DNA from: Turnera subulata
Lineage: Eukaryota; Streptophyta; Magnoliopsida; Malpighiales; Passifloraceae
Assembly: GCA_028386065.3 (NCBI GenBank)
Contig: JAKUCV010000869.1
Coordinates: 62,001 to 126,000 of the forward strand
Reading direction: 5' to 3'
Length of the DNA stretch: 64,000 nucleotides
Of this stretch, positions 45,696 through 56,320 are shown one piece after another (position 1 is the stretch's first letter; each line of letters starts with the position of its first letter). The notes beneath the pieces are model-generated. The model did not search any database, was not told where the DNA came from, and saw nothing but the letters and a program-made list of their open reading frames with translations. Made by a program: the position numbers and the translations under genes.

Positions 45696-46987
45696 GTATA
45701 CCATTAATATGAAAATGGCATATGTCCTGCGGGTCTAGCGAGTTCTAAATTATTTATTCTTTTATTATTTATTTTTTTCTATTTTTCATTTTCCAGAATT
45801 CAAAAGAAAATATAATTAATAAATATAACTTTTATTAAAAATATCAAAAAAAAAAATCTTTAATCTCTTCTTCTCCTTACATCGCCCCTGGTCGCCCGAG
45901 CCTCTCCTCTGCCTCCAAGTCGGCTGCCACACCGCCACGCCTTCTCCTTTCTCACCCACAACAACAACCACTCTTTCCCCATAAAACCCAAATTAACCAA
46001 ATTGTTCCTTGCTCCAGTGTCGTTCCTGTCTACTCACTAACCAAATCGACAAATTAATTAAGAATATTGATTAGGTAACCGTCAAAAATAGAAAAAGGAT
46101 GTGGAGGCATCATGCTTGGCCTCTTGCTGCGCGGTATGCTCGTGCGATGCGAGCTGCACTGCTATCTCTAACAAACTCCTCCATCCGCCCAATCCTCCCC
46201 ATGATCCGCCGCCGCCTACCCGTCCAACTCCCATCCTTCCAAACGCCCCCGCCGGTCCACCTGAAGGAACAACAACAATAACCCTTACCCCCCCCCCCAA
46301 TCTTGACACTGACAACTAGCAGATCCTCAACAAACTCCACGTCGTCGCTCAAGTGGCTTTCCTCTGCGTTTCGCACCCGGAAAGCAGCTTCTCCCCTACA
46401 GATTTGTCACGGTCAGTTTAAAGGGCTACTGCTTGACTCGATGAACCCGTCCCAGCAACAGCGGCTGTAGCTCGCGGAGAGGAGGCGACAATGGCTTGAG
46501 CAATGCGAGGAAGATGGTTGCAGAGGTGGTGGCGTGCGTGGCGGTGATGGCTTCGATGGAGGTGGTTCGACGGTGAGGAGAAGATGATGAGGTGGACGAC
46601 ATCGTTTGGGACCTTTGGGCGTGTCTTGGGTGGTTTTGCTTTTGTTGTTTTTTTCCCTCTAAATATCTTTGTTTACCGGTTACCACACTCCTTATTTTCT
46701 ATTTTCTTGTTTTAAGAAAAATATTCTTGAATAAGAAAAGATGAAGAGAAAATTATAGGAAGGGAAAAACTAAGATTTCGGTTAATCTCTCCATTCTAAT
46801 ATTAGATAATTAAAAAATTTTGGATGTGCCACAGGAGTTATATTTAGAAAAAAAAATTCAAATGGGCTTTTAGATATGTTAAAAGTTAATCTTTCCAAAA
46901 CAGTTAATTTAAGAGTAAGAATTATATTTTGGGTATTTTAAACTAAAATGTTGTTGACCAAAAAAAACTAAAAAGTTCAAAAAAGAT
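45696..46987. other. Right interior of element A
   Basis: AT-rich at both ends, with a GC-richer middle (45880-46450) that contains the SERINC-like fragment. Apart from that fragment, the open frames on both strands have no recognised content. Confidence 0.5.
46101..46190 (+). pseudogene. Captured SERINC first-exon fragment (probable)
   Basis: The frame at 46101 reads EASCLASCCAVCSCDASCTAISN, closely matching the Cys-rich N-terminus of plant serine-incorporator (SERINC/TMS1-like) membrane proteins, whose pattern is S-C-L-A-S-C-C-A-x-C-x-C-D. The match ends after about 25 codons and Pro-rich sequence follows. A short exon-like piece inside a Mutator-like element is typical of gene capture. 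Assignment is from motif memory only. Confidence 0.5.
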
Positions 46988-47233
46988 GTGGGGCATAAGT
47001 ATTTTTGTAAATTTTAAATTTGCTAACAGGTTCAATCGGGTAGAAAAAATAGGCCGGGTGGAGTTGGGTCCATTTTGGGTTAAACCCTGACTTGTGGGAC
47101 TCACAAAGCTGACGTGGCACCGGAAAATTTACCACGTCAGCATTTTTCACCGGATTCTGGTGAGAGGAACCAAAACAGACCAAAATACATAGGGATGAAT
47201 TCCAACTTTCAAGGCTTTAATCCTTTTAATGGG

Positions 47234-47680
47234 TGATTTTAATGACTACTCTTCTCCGCTTGATATCGTTGGTGGGGTGTTCACATGGAGTCCTTAAATT
47301 TAGTTGATTTGGGCTTTTGTGGCCCACCATATGGGTACGTACTGTTCAGGGCAAGCGAACAGTGCAATCCCGCCTTGATCGTGCTGTTTGCACAATTGAT
47401 TGGCGTGCTCAATTTCCAGAGGCTTCAGTGGTGCATCTGCTTCGCTCATATTCGGATCATCATCCATTGCTTATTTTGATGGGCTTGTTCTGCCACCAGT
47501 TCGTAAGCCTTTTCGTTTTGAGGCGATGTGGCTATCTCATCCGACGTATAAGGGTGCGGTTGAGTCTATTTGGGAGAATGATTTTGAGGATGCGCTGGCC
47601 CATGTGGAGATGCTTCTAAACAATTTAATTCTTCCACCTTTCGGGATCTTTTCCTCCGCAAACGCCGCCTGTTAGCACGT
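47234..47680 (+). pseudogene. LINE ORF2 endonuclease, 3' part
   Basis: It resumes right after element A with GDFND-type sequence, then FCGPPYGYVRTVQGKR and SRLDRAVC (family R-L-D-R-x), YSDHHPLLI (catalytic S-D-H) and VRKPFRFEAMWLSHP, the usual end of plant L1 endonuclease domains. Two or more frame changes break it. Confidence 0.85.
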
Positions 47681-47711
47681 TTGCGAGGTATTCAAACGGT
47701 GTTGGGTCAGA

Positions 47712-48191
47712 GTGTTGATGTGCAGTTGGAGGCTTATGGGGTTCTCTCTTTCTCTTGGTCACACTAATATCTTACGTGCTGAATTGTCTGCAATTCGGTT
47801 TGGTTTATCCCTTACTTGGGACAGTGGTTTCTGGGATATCATCATTGAATTTGAGAGTGATTCCCTTGTTGTTGTGAACTTGTTGGCTGGGGAGATTTCA
47901 ACTTTTCATTCTCTATTTGCTTTGCTCATGGATATTGCTAGCCTGTTGGGCCGTGGCTGGCGTTGTTCGGTGCAACATGTTCTACGGGAAGGGAATGCTT
48001 GTGCCGATGCCATGGCTAAGTTGGGGGTGCATCAAGCTGCTGCTGTTCATGTTTGGGCAGACCCTCCTCGGGAGTTGTTACCTTTGCTATTTCATGATGT
48101 TTGTAGTATAGCTACTTTGGTCTTTGCGCATCTAGCGCATTGTTTTCTCTTCCGTTTTACCAAAAAAAAAAAAAAAAGAAAGAAAGAATAG
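47712..48191 (+). pseudogene. LINE RNase H-like domain
   Basis: The frame has LRAELSAIRFGLSL (catalytic Glu), IEFESDSLVVVNLL (catalytic Asp) and VLREGNACADAMAKLG (N-x-x-A-D), all landmarks of the RNase H at the end of plant LINE ORF2. The first catalytic strand is partly missing, because the upstream deletion removed the reverse transcriptase and the RNase H start. The frame ends in the poly-A tail. Confidence 0.88.
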
Positions 48192-48198
48192 CACAGAA

Positions 48199-49247
48199 CG
48201 GAGGATAAGTTCTATCTATCGATACCATCTTTAGGCTGCGATATGATTTCATGCTAAGACACTCGGCATAAAAGATATATAGATCAAGGCATCCTGGCTG
48301 ACAAAGAGCGTAAGACATAACAAAACCAGAATCAGAGACCATTAAGAGCAACTAGTGAAAATACAATTCACGAGTAGTATTTAAGCACTGTATTGAATCC
48401 AAGTTTAATCACAAAATGCACCAGACAACATAACAAAATTACTATTCTCAAAAAAAAAAACAAAATTACTGATTATAAAATGTAGAATAACAAAACATCC
48501 AGGATACCCCAGGGATCCAAGATTTTGGAACGGTAAAATATAGTCAAAAGTTAGTTTCATTGATAGTTTCTTATCTTTAAGTGTCCTTCCGATTAATGTT
48601 GATTTATCAAACTCCGTTCAGGAAATACATACTGCTGCTTTAAGGAAGTTTTATACTTGCAAGACTTAGAATAGTTTTAGGAATAATGGCACACAGAATA
48701 GTGATGCCGTGCTGCAGTTTTATACAACTTGAGGTTACATGATAAGCGTTATAAACAGATGATGATAAGTACACGGGATATGCTATGTAGAAGCTATCCT
48801 AACCACACCGTAGCTCTTATCAACATGATAAACATAACTATCAATCAACTACATCTAGATATACTCTAATAATACTAGACTCAGATTAAAAGACAAATGA
48901 CCAAATCTGAAGACCATAATGGAACTGAATTTCAAGTGAAGTGATACAATTTGTTGCAATCAAACTATTCCTTTGGCCAAAGAATCATCTTAGGATTGAA
49001 CAGCGCTTGTGTTCAACATAAGGTAAGGAACAAATGAAATAAGAAACAGAGACAATGAAGGAAGATACAGATTAGCCTTGAAGTTCTGCTATGAAATCAC
49101 ATTGGGTACTAACAGATTCTTTCACCGCGACCCTCATGTCGTCAAAACAATCGCAACTCTCAAAGAATTGCATATTAGAGCGCAATAGTCACCACGCCAC
49201 CGTCGGTCAGGAACCTAATTCTGTGCACAACCAGGCGATGACAGTAA
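48199..49247. pseudogene. EF1A 3'-flank relic (fourth EF1A unit)
   Basis: Bases 48199-48530 match 51060-51360 downstream of EF1A copy A, and 49160-49247 match the EF1A 3'-UTR phrase at 51425-51497 (CACGCCACCGTCGGTCA). Bases 48540-49140 have no counterpart there. No EF1A coding sequence remains. At 49247 the sequence switches abruptly to TMEM70 intron sequence, a duplication breakpoint. Confidence 0.75.
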
Positions 49248-49734
49248 TCTGGCTTGACATACTGTGAGCTGTCTCAAACGATTTCTTACATCAAGATGTG
49301 GCATGTTCTGTATCCTTGAGTCTAGTTTCTCCTATTTGCTGTTTCATTATTGCCTTTTGTAAATTTAATCCTCTAGTGCCTCCTGATGATGAAGCAAATC
49401 TTCATGACAAATGTGATCTTGAAGGGTGCGGTTGCATCTTCTGTGATATGCTGCACTGCACTGGTTTGTTAGTCCTTACATTCACAAGCTTAGGTGGCAG
49501 CCTGGATCAGACAGCTTTGAGGTGGAGATGATGTCCTGGCTGGCCACATACATTCCCAAGACAATCAAGTTCGCTGATATTCAACCACCCCAGACAAACC
49601 GACCCTTTGTTACCTTTAAGGCCAATGGGAACTACTACTTTGTTGACTCGGAGCACTGTCACAACAAGGCATTGTTGGCTAGGCTGACCCCGCAGAAACC
49701 TCCTGCTCACGAGTCCGCTTTGAAAAACTTGTGA
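49248..49734 (+). pseudogene. Truncated TMEM70 copy
   Basis: It begins inside the TMEM70 intron (matches 24695-24850), then jumps to the middle of exon 2 (matches from about 25448), with a further small deletion that removes the end of membrane segment 2. The remaining frame 49522-49734 matches the last 70 residues (MMSWLATYIPKTIKFADI to ESALKNL) exactly or nearly so. Exon 1, the targeting peptide and both membrane segments are gone or broken. Confidence 0.92.
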
Positions 49735-50940
49735 TCCTGGGGAGAGTTATTGCGACACTGACGGTGCTGGATCCTGTTAAATTTCTTGTGATAAGCCAGT
49801 CTTCTTTGAACCTCTTGGCAAAGTTTTAGGTTTACCTTCCTTTTGAAAGAAGTATTTGACAGGACGGCGAAGAAGCAGAAAAGCATCTTTAATTTCAGGT
49901 TTTTATGCGTTAATGTTGAATAATTTCGATGATAACTAGCCACTTGCTTTATTACCTTCTTAAGGATGTTGGATCTTTCATTTCGTGGAATCTGTTGGCA
50001 GTGGCACCGTTCTTGGTTTTCCCAAGAAATACTAGTGAATGTTCGATTATTGCAAGCAGAAAAGCATCCTTACGAGTTTTGTATGTGCAGACTAAATTAT
50101 CCCCTTATACAGTTGTGAAACCATGGGTATTTTTTTTTGGAAAAAACATGCAACTACTTGAATTAAACCAGACTATCCGGGGTTACATTTGAGCGGCTGC
50201 ATTTAGCAACAAGGCAACCATGTAGGATTCGTTTGAACTTCTAACCATGTTGAGCGACTACGATCCAATCTTGTCTAGGAATGGCCTTATATATTCTAGT
50301 AGCGATAAATGCTCATATCGTCCTGGTTATCCGTTTCTACTATCAATCAATTGTATAATGTGTTAGGCTCCATGGTGCCTTTTCAGTTAGTAAATCCGCC
50401 GCTACAGAGTTTGTTTAATGACTAAGATCCAATCTTGGTCTAGGAATTGTTGCCGTATACATCCTAGTAGTGTGATAAGTGCTCACATCGTCTTGGTTAC
50501 CCGTGTATTTCTACAATCAATTGAGGAGTAATGTTTAGGCTCCAGGCTACACAGAGTGCAACATAATTGCCAACAATTCAGCATGAAGGAAAGAATACCC
50601 GTGAATGAATCCTTGTTGCCAATTGCCCGCAAGTGAGCAAATAAGACAACAGCCCCTGCTGGATGGATGGGTGTTACGAGTGGCCACCTTCGTCATATTC
50701 TCTCGAAGCCAAGAGTAAGCAAAGTGGAAGATTGCGGCTCAATGAATAAGAATGGTTAGCAAGAATGCGACTCAATGACTGAGACTGGTGTGTTGACTCC
50801 ACTCCATGCGAAAGCACGGGCATTCCCATAGCGAAACTTCATGCTTTCGGAGTTTCATGATGGTAAAATGAATGCAATAGCAATGCAATGGCCCAACAAT
50901 TATTTCCGTGGTGAAACATTAATTGGAGGTTTTAGCATAA
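49735..50940. repeat. Second copy of the TMEM70 3' flank
   Basis: Nearly identical to 25792-26930, with an indel near 49869 and a rearranged stretch near 50740-50800. No gene is seen. Confidence 0.85.
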
Positions 50941-51606
50941 ATTGAAGTCTAAAAGAATCGAACTGGTTTGAGAAATACTAGAAGCAGCACAGGAACAAGG
51001 AATAAAACGTCAACTGACAAATAGCAAAACAAACATATATAACAGACACATAAAACATATATATTTCAATCTGTCGATAGCATCTATAGGCTATGCTATG
51101 ATTTCAAGCACACTCGATGGCATAAAACATAAATAATAGATCAAGGCATCGCCGCTGATAAATAGCGAAACAAACAAAACAAGCCCAGAATAAAGAGACC
51201 AATAAGAGCAATTACTAAAAATGCAATTCACGAGTATCTAAGCACTGTATGAATCCAAGGACAATCACAAAATGCACGAGACAACATAACAAAAGTACTG
51301 ATTATAAAAATGTAGAATAACAAAACATCCAGGATACCCAGGAGCTCAAAATCCTGGGACGAAAATAGACGCATAAAGTTTGACTCAACATAACAGACAT
51401 GACAATTGCATATTAAAGTAATAGTCACCACGCCACCGTCGGTCAAGAACCCAATTCTGCGAACAACAACCAGGCGATGACAGTAATGACCCAGCAGGAC
51501 ACCTCTCAAAACAGACTGCTGACCATCCAATGGAGGGATGACAGACTAGACTCCATTCTTTATTTTGCAAATAGACTAAGCTTCCACTAAAACAATGCTG
51601 CACGGT
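50941..51606 (-). other. 3' UTR and flank of EF1A copy A
   Basis: It holds the EF1A 3' UTR (about 51360-51606), homologous to the 3' regions of copies B (56090-56320) and C (61990-62272). No other gene is seen. Confidence 0.6.
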
Positions 51607-53069
51607 TCACTTGCCACCCTTCTTGGCAGCGGATTTGGTCACCTTGGCACCAGATGGATCCTTCTTCTCCACGCTCTTGATGACTCCCACAGCAACAGTC
51701 TGGCGCATATCCCTCACAGCAAAACGACCAAGTGGAGGATACTCTGAGAAAGTTTCCACAACCATGGGCTTGGTGGGAATCATCTTCACCATACCAGCAT
51801 CACCATTCTTCAAGAACTTGGGCTCCTTCTCAAGTTCCTTACCAGAACGCCTGTCAATCTTGGTCAGGAGTTCAGCAAATTTGACTGCAATGTGGGAAGT
51901 GTGGCAGTCAAGAACTGGGGCATAACCGTTGCCAATCTGACCAGGGTGGTTCATGATGATAACTTGGGAAGTGAAATTGGCTGCCTCCTTAGCAGGGTCA
52001 TCCTTGGAGTTAGAAGCAACATAACCACGCTTCAGATCCTTCACAGCAACATTCTTCACGTTGAACCCAACATTGTCACCTGGAAGTGCCTCTTGGAGAG
52101 CCTCGTGGTGCATCTCCACAGACTTAACCTCAGTAGTCAGACCAGAGGGACCAAAAGTCACAACCATACCGGGCTTCAGGATACCAGTCTCAACACGACC
52201 CACAGGGACAGTTCCAATACCACCAATCTTGTACACATCCTGGAGTGGGAGACGCAGGGGCTTGTCAGAGGGCCTCTTGGGCTCGTTGATCAAGTCAAGG
52301 GCCTCAAGGAGGGTTGGACCCTTGTACCAGTCAAGGTTGGTGGACCTCTCAATCATGTTGTCTCCCTCAAATCCAGAGATGGGGACGAAGGGGATTTTGT
52401 CAGGGTTGTACCCCACCTTCTTCAAGTATGATGAGACTTCCTTCACAATTTCATCGTACCTAGCCTTAGAGTACTTGGGAGTGGTAGCATCCATCTGCAA
52501 AGCAAGGCGACAAAACAAATGAGATGTAGTACAAAAATAACTTGAGCAAAAAGCACAAATTCATCACATTAGACAATAATCAAAGAACAGCACAGTCAGA
52601 AACAAACCTTGTTGCAGCAGCAAATCATTTGCTTCACACCAAGGGTGAAAGCAAGGAGAGCATGCTCACGGGTCTGCCCATCCTTGGAGATACCAGCCTC
52701 AAAACCACCAGTGGTGGAATCAATGATAAGCACGGCACAGTCGGCCTGGGAAGTACCAGTAATCATGTTCTTGATAAAGTCACGGTGACCAGGGGCATCA
52801 ATGACTGTGCAGTAGTACTTGGTGGTCTCGAATTTCCAAAGAGCAATATCAATGGTGATACCACGCTCACGCTCAGCCTTCAGCTTGTCAAGCACCCAGG
52901 CGTACTTGAAGGACCTCTTGTTCATCTCAGCAGCTTCCTTCTCGAACCTCTCAATCACACGCTTGTCAATACCTCCTAGCTTGTAGATCAAGTGACCAGT
53001 GGTGGTCGACTTCCCGGAGTCGACATGGCCAATAACCACGATGTTGATATGAGTCTTCTCCTTACCCAT
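51607..53069 (-). CDS. EF1A: Elongation factor 1-alpha, copy A, 449 aa
   Basis: EF1A brings aminoacyl-tRNA to the ribosome in the cytosol using GTP. Exons in gene order: 52608-53069 (154 codons) and 51607-52494 (295 codons plus stop), split by a 113-bp intron that falls inside the NKMD guanine-specificity motif (NK in exon 1, MD in exon 2). Other motifs: P-loop [10 protein letters not shown], switch region [18 protein letters not shown], and SGFEGDNM. Domains II and III are complete, and the C-terminus is KSAAKKGGK. Length is normal for plant EF1A. A leader intron (53086-53575) and TATA box support expression. By eye its protein is identical to copy B. Confidence 0.97.
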
Positions 53070-53085
53070 GGTGAATCGTCAAACA

Positions 53086-53575
53086 CTGCAGAGCAAGAGA
53101 AGACAGGTTTAACAAACAAAGAGAAACCTAGGTATTCCAAATTCATCACTACAGTACAAAAACAAAAGACAAAAGATCTAACCAAACAAGCCACCCAAAA
53201 GATAAACAGAATCAAGCAAACTAAGATCCAAATCTAAGAGAGATCAGATATCATATCAGGTATTCAAAAGACAATCGAGACCAAGTGTGAGCGACGAAAA
53301 TGAACACAAAAATGAATAGGAATAATAAATTAGATCCAGAAAATCGCCTAACAGATAACTCCAGTGAAAAGTAGGTCATCAAAAGCAAATCATATTCGAA
53401 GAACAAATGAACGTAGACGACTAAACATGAATCGGCTAACAGATCTCAAATCAACAAACAATCGCGATTCAACACCAAACTATACAAAACATAACATAGA
53501 AGATCCACAATCTAAGAGATGCTTCGCTTATTCTAAGCCACAGAAACGTAATAGAAAACGAATCGAGAAACTAAC
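53086..53575 (-). other. Leader intron of EF1A copy A
   Basis: On the minus strand the donor CAG/GTTAGTTT lies at 53575 and the acceptor TGCAG at 53086, 16 bases before the ATG. A T-rich intron in the 5' leader is characteristic of plant EF1A genes and usually boosts expression. The first leader exon spans about 53576-53650 and includes a telo-box-like motif (AAACCCTAG on the plus strand, near 53614). Confidence 0.8.
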
Positions 53576-53679
53576 CTGCTTAGAGCGAGAGAGAAATCAA
53601 GAGAGATCTGCTAAAACCCTAGCCGCGAGAGAGGAGGACCAGGAAATGAGAAGTGAAGAGAAACGATAGGGTTTGTGGA

Positions 53680-53687
53680 TATTTATA
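53680..53687 (-). promoter_or_regulatory. TATA box of EF1A copy A
   Basis: TATAAATA on the minus strand, about 30 bases upstream of the likely transcription start. Confidence 0.7.
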
Positions 53688-53689
53688 TC

Positions 53690-54319
53690 ACAACAGAGGC
53701 ACTTTCATTTCCCCAAAATGTCCTCGCGGGAGAGTTGTAATGTCGGAGATGTCCTCCCGTTGATTTTGTGAGGGGCGATTGTTGTCCCACTCGCAGAAAC
53801 CCTCGCGTGCGATATATTTAGGCAGGTGGGAGGACAAATTTGGGTAACACGCGCTAGAAAAGAGGGTGGCAGTGGCTGTGATTGTGATGATATTTTTTCC
53901 GATTTAAAGACTCAATGGTTGGCCTGGAGAATATCGTGGAAACTTATTGGACGCACCAAAAAGAAAAAGGAAAAAAAGGCTATTACTTGCTGCCAAAGGC
54001 AGGCTGGCAACGACGTCGTGATGTCGGTTTGCGTGACAGCAAAAGTAATAATAATTCAATACTTTAAAGTTTCCGACTTAGAAGATTCCTTTATTGGATT
54101 AATCAACTATGTCTTGGCCTTTTAACATAGGTATGTTATTTTCATGCGCATATATATAAATAAATATATAGGTATGCTATTTCGACCAAAAAAAATACAT
54201 AGGTATGCTATTTGATAGGGACAAATTCTCTACTATGTTTCTTTTTTTTAGCGATTTGTTATGGCAATTATATTACACTATCTGAGTTGGAGTCCCTTTT
54301 TGACATAATCAATAATTTA
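53690..54319. other. EF1A copy A upstream region
   Basis: 53750-53900 is homologous to 58490-58670 upstream of copy B (shared phrase CACGCGCT and the TTGTGATGAT region), so the tandem duplication includes promoter DNA. No gene is seen. Confidence 0.6.
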
Positions 54320-54327
54320 TTAGTGAT

Positions 54328-54893
54328 TAGACCTGGCAATCCGTGTTGACGGGTCGGGTTCGTGTCAGGTTGAACAGGTAAACAGGTTTCAATTTCTCAA
54401 CCCGTACCTGACCTATTTAATAATCGTGTCATGTCGTGTCAACCCGTTTATAACCGTGTCAGGTTCGGGTTGACCTACGGGTTACCTATTAATGCTTCAT
54501 TTGAAGTTTATCTATTTTGCATACTTTTCAAGAAAATAAGTATATAATTAGACCTTTTTATATATTAAATCAAATTATAAAATTATAAAATCATAATATA
54601 ATATATTTAAAATCATATATAATAATATGTTTTGGATAATTTTAATAATTTAGGCCTTAAATATTTTGTAACTCATATATTAATCAGTAAAATATATAGA
54701 CCCTAAATATAATCGGGTCATAAATAGGTACCCATCGGGTTGACGGGTCAACCCGCACTTGACCTGCTAATTTTTGTGTCGTGTCGGGTCAACCCATTTA
54801 ACTAAACGGGTTGAAAATCTCTGACCTATATCTGCTAATTTCGTGTCGGGTTCGTATCGTGTTGTCGTGTCAATACCTGTTTTGCCAGGTCTA
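54328..54893. mobile_element. hAT-type non-autonomous element, 566 bp
   Basis: Perfect 12-bp inverted ends (TAGACCTGGCAA and TTGCCAGGTCTA) and a perfect 8-bp target-site duplication TTAGTGAT at 54320-54327 and 54894-54901, the signature of hAT transposons. Subterminal DNA is rich in GGGTCAACCCG and GTGTCGGGT motifs on both sides. No transposase is present. Confidence 0.93.
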
Positions 54894-54901
54894 TTAGTGA
54901 T

Positions 54902-56320
54902 CAGGTTATTGTGGACTCGTTTTCGAGACAAATATCAATTTTGCATTCACTGTGAATTGTTATGGCAGTTATATTACACTATCTAAGATGGAGTTCCTTC
55001 TTGGACGTAATTATTAGTGATAAGTTTTTTCTTCACTCTTTTTACGGACAAAAAAAATTAGTTTTGTATTCGGTGTGTATTGGACTTTCTTTTTGCGGAT
55101 AAACGTCTGTGCAGTGGATTGGGACAAGTAAAATTCGACGAATATATATGAGAATGAAATTTGAGGAAACATAATGAAGAGGAGGATCGATTAGATATTT
55201 TGCGGACACTTGTACCTGGAATAAGCAGGTGCGGCGGCTCTCAAACAAGACGTGTTAGGGTTTGTATAGCGAGGCACACTGCTCTTCTCTTTTTTCTTTT
55301 TTTTTTGTCGAAGCCGCGGTCTTTTTTCACAACCTTCTACGATAATAAGAAAGTATTTCTGTTGAAAACAATAGTAAGAAAGCATAAGAAAGTATTTATT
55401 TAAGACAAATTGGAGTTGGACCCCATTTCTGTTCTTGGTGTGCGGGGCTGGGCTTTTCTGAAGTCATAACGAGCCTAACCTCCCTTGGTCTTTAATAGAT
55501 GGGACCGGGCTGGGCTTCCAACAAAGATTGCTCACCGCATAGGCATTGTTGGTTTGGTTCTGCGCCGGCAGAAAGTGAAAAGCTAACGACACTCTTTTTA
55601 GCCCACCGCAGAACAATTTTCTAGTTATTGATTCCAGAATATAAAGATGAAAAAAAATCACTTTTTTTGTTCCTTCGGCTGCGTACTTCAGAGGACAGTA
55701 AAAAGGAATGAAGAAAGAAGAATGTTTAAAAAGAGTTTGGCCAGAGATAGACAGACATCGAAAGATAGCTATGATACCATACGGATAACCCGCAAGCGAT
55801 ATTGAATCAATTACAATTAAGGAGACAGATCGTACCAGTTTCAAAGTATAATTACATAGGGGATGGAAAATATAAGCATGAGCGATAAAAGAGTGCGTTC
55901 AAGCACCACCAGAAAGACACAAACAAGAAAAGGCCAAAGGTATGGCGATAATGCGGGGAAGACTTCACCTGCAAAATTACTGGCTCAAACATATAAGAAA
56001 AGATAAACAAAATAAAAAAGGGCCCCTAATACAGATATCTCACAGGAAGAAATAAGTTCGCAATAACAAATGACCAACAATATAAACTTCCATAAAAGCA
56101 TCCTGGTTGCAAAAAGTTCAGAACCAAAACAAATAGAACATTAATCGTAACCACACCACCGCCTGTCTAACACCCAATTCTGTGAACAACCAGGTGAAGA
56201 AGGTAATAACCAGAAACGATAGTCCTCAAAATAAACGGATATGGATGCAATACTCAAAATACTAACTAAAATCCGATGTTGAAACTCATCATAACATGCA
56301 CCAAAAACAAGCTGCAACGT
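54902..56320. other. Spacer between EF1A copies A and B
   Basis: It holds degenerate repeats of the promoter-distal sequence (see 58900-59560) and, from about 56090, the 3' UTR of EF1A copy B. No gene is seen. Confidence 0.5.

Larger units (their letters stand above)
35374..47223. mobile_element. Mutator-like element A, non-autonomous, 11.85 kb with its nested insertions
   Basis: Long terminal inverted repeats: left about 35374-35665 (starts GGATCAAAGCCTTG), right about 46988-47223 (ends CAAGGCTTTAATCC). Shared landmarks are the phrase AATCCGG followed by AAAAAATGCTGACGTGG and the final GCCCC. The 10-bp target-site duplication TTTTAATGGG fits a Mutator-like element. No transposase is visible. 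Its own sequence is about 2.0 kb (35374-35686, 40927-41088, 45696-47223); the rest is elements B and C. A SERINC-like coding fragment at 46.1 kb suggests gene capture (Pack-MULE behaviour). Confidence 0.88.
33358..48186 (+). mobile_element. Non-LTR (L1-type) LINE, defective, split by an 11.85-kb insertion
   Basis: The element's own sequence is 33358-35373 plus 47234-48186, about 3.0 kb. Contents in order: ORF1 with a DUF4283-like region and a CCHC knuckle, the AP-endonuclease part of ORF2, a short linker, an RNase H-like domain, and a poly-A tail from about 48162. The reverse transcriptase is absent: the frame jumps from the endonuclease C-terminal linker (near 47680) to the RNase H region near 47731. 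Stop codons and frameshifts break all frames. It is flanked by a perfect 12-bp target-site duplication and sits in duplicated EF1A 3'-flank DNA. Confidence 0.9.

Noticed and set aside
36478..47223. Search for a transposase in the Mutator-like elements
   Set aside because: No MuDR/MULE-type or hAT-type transposase motif was recognisable in any frame; all elements are called non-autonomous.
51611..52522. Plus-strand frames opposite the EF1A exons (repeated at 56337-57236 and 63075-63782)
   Set aside because: Antisense shadows that recur only because the EF1A copies are near-identical.
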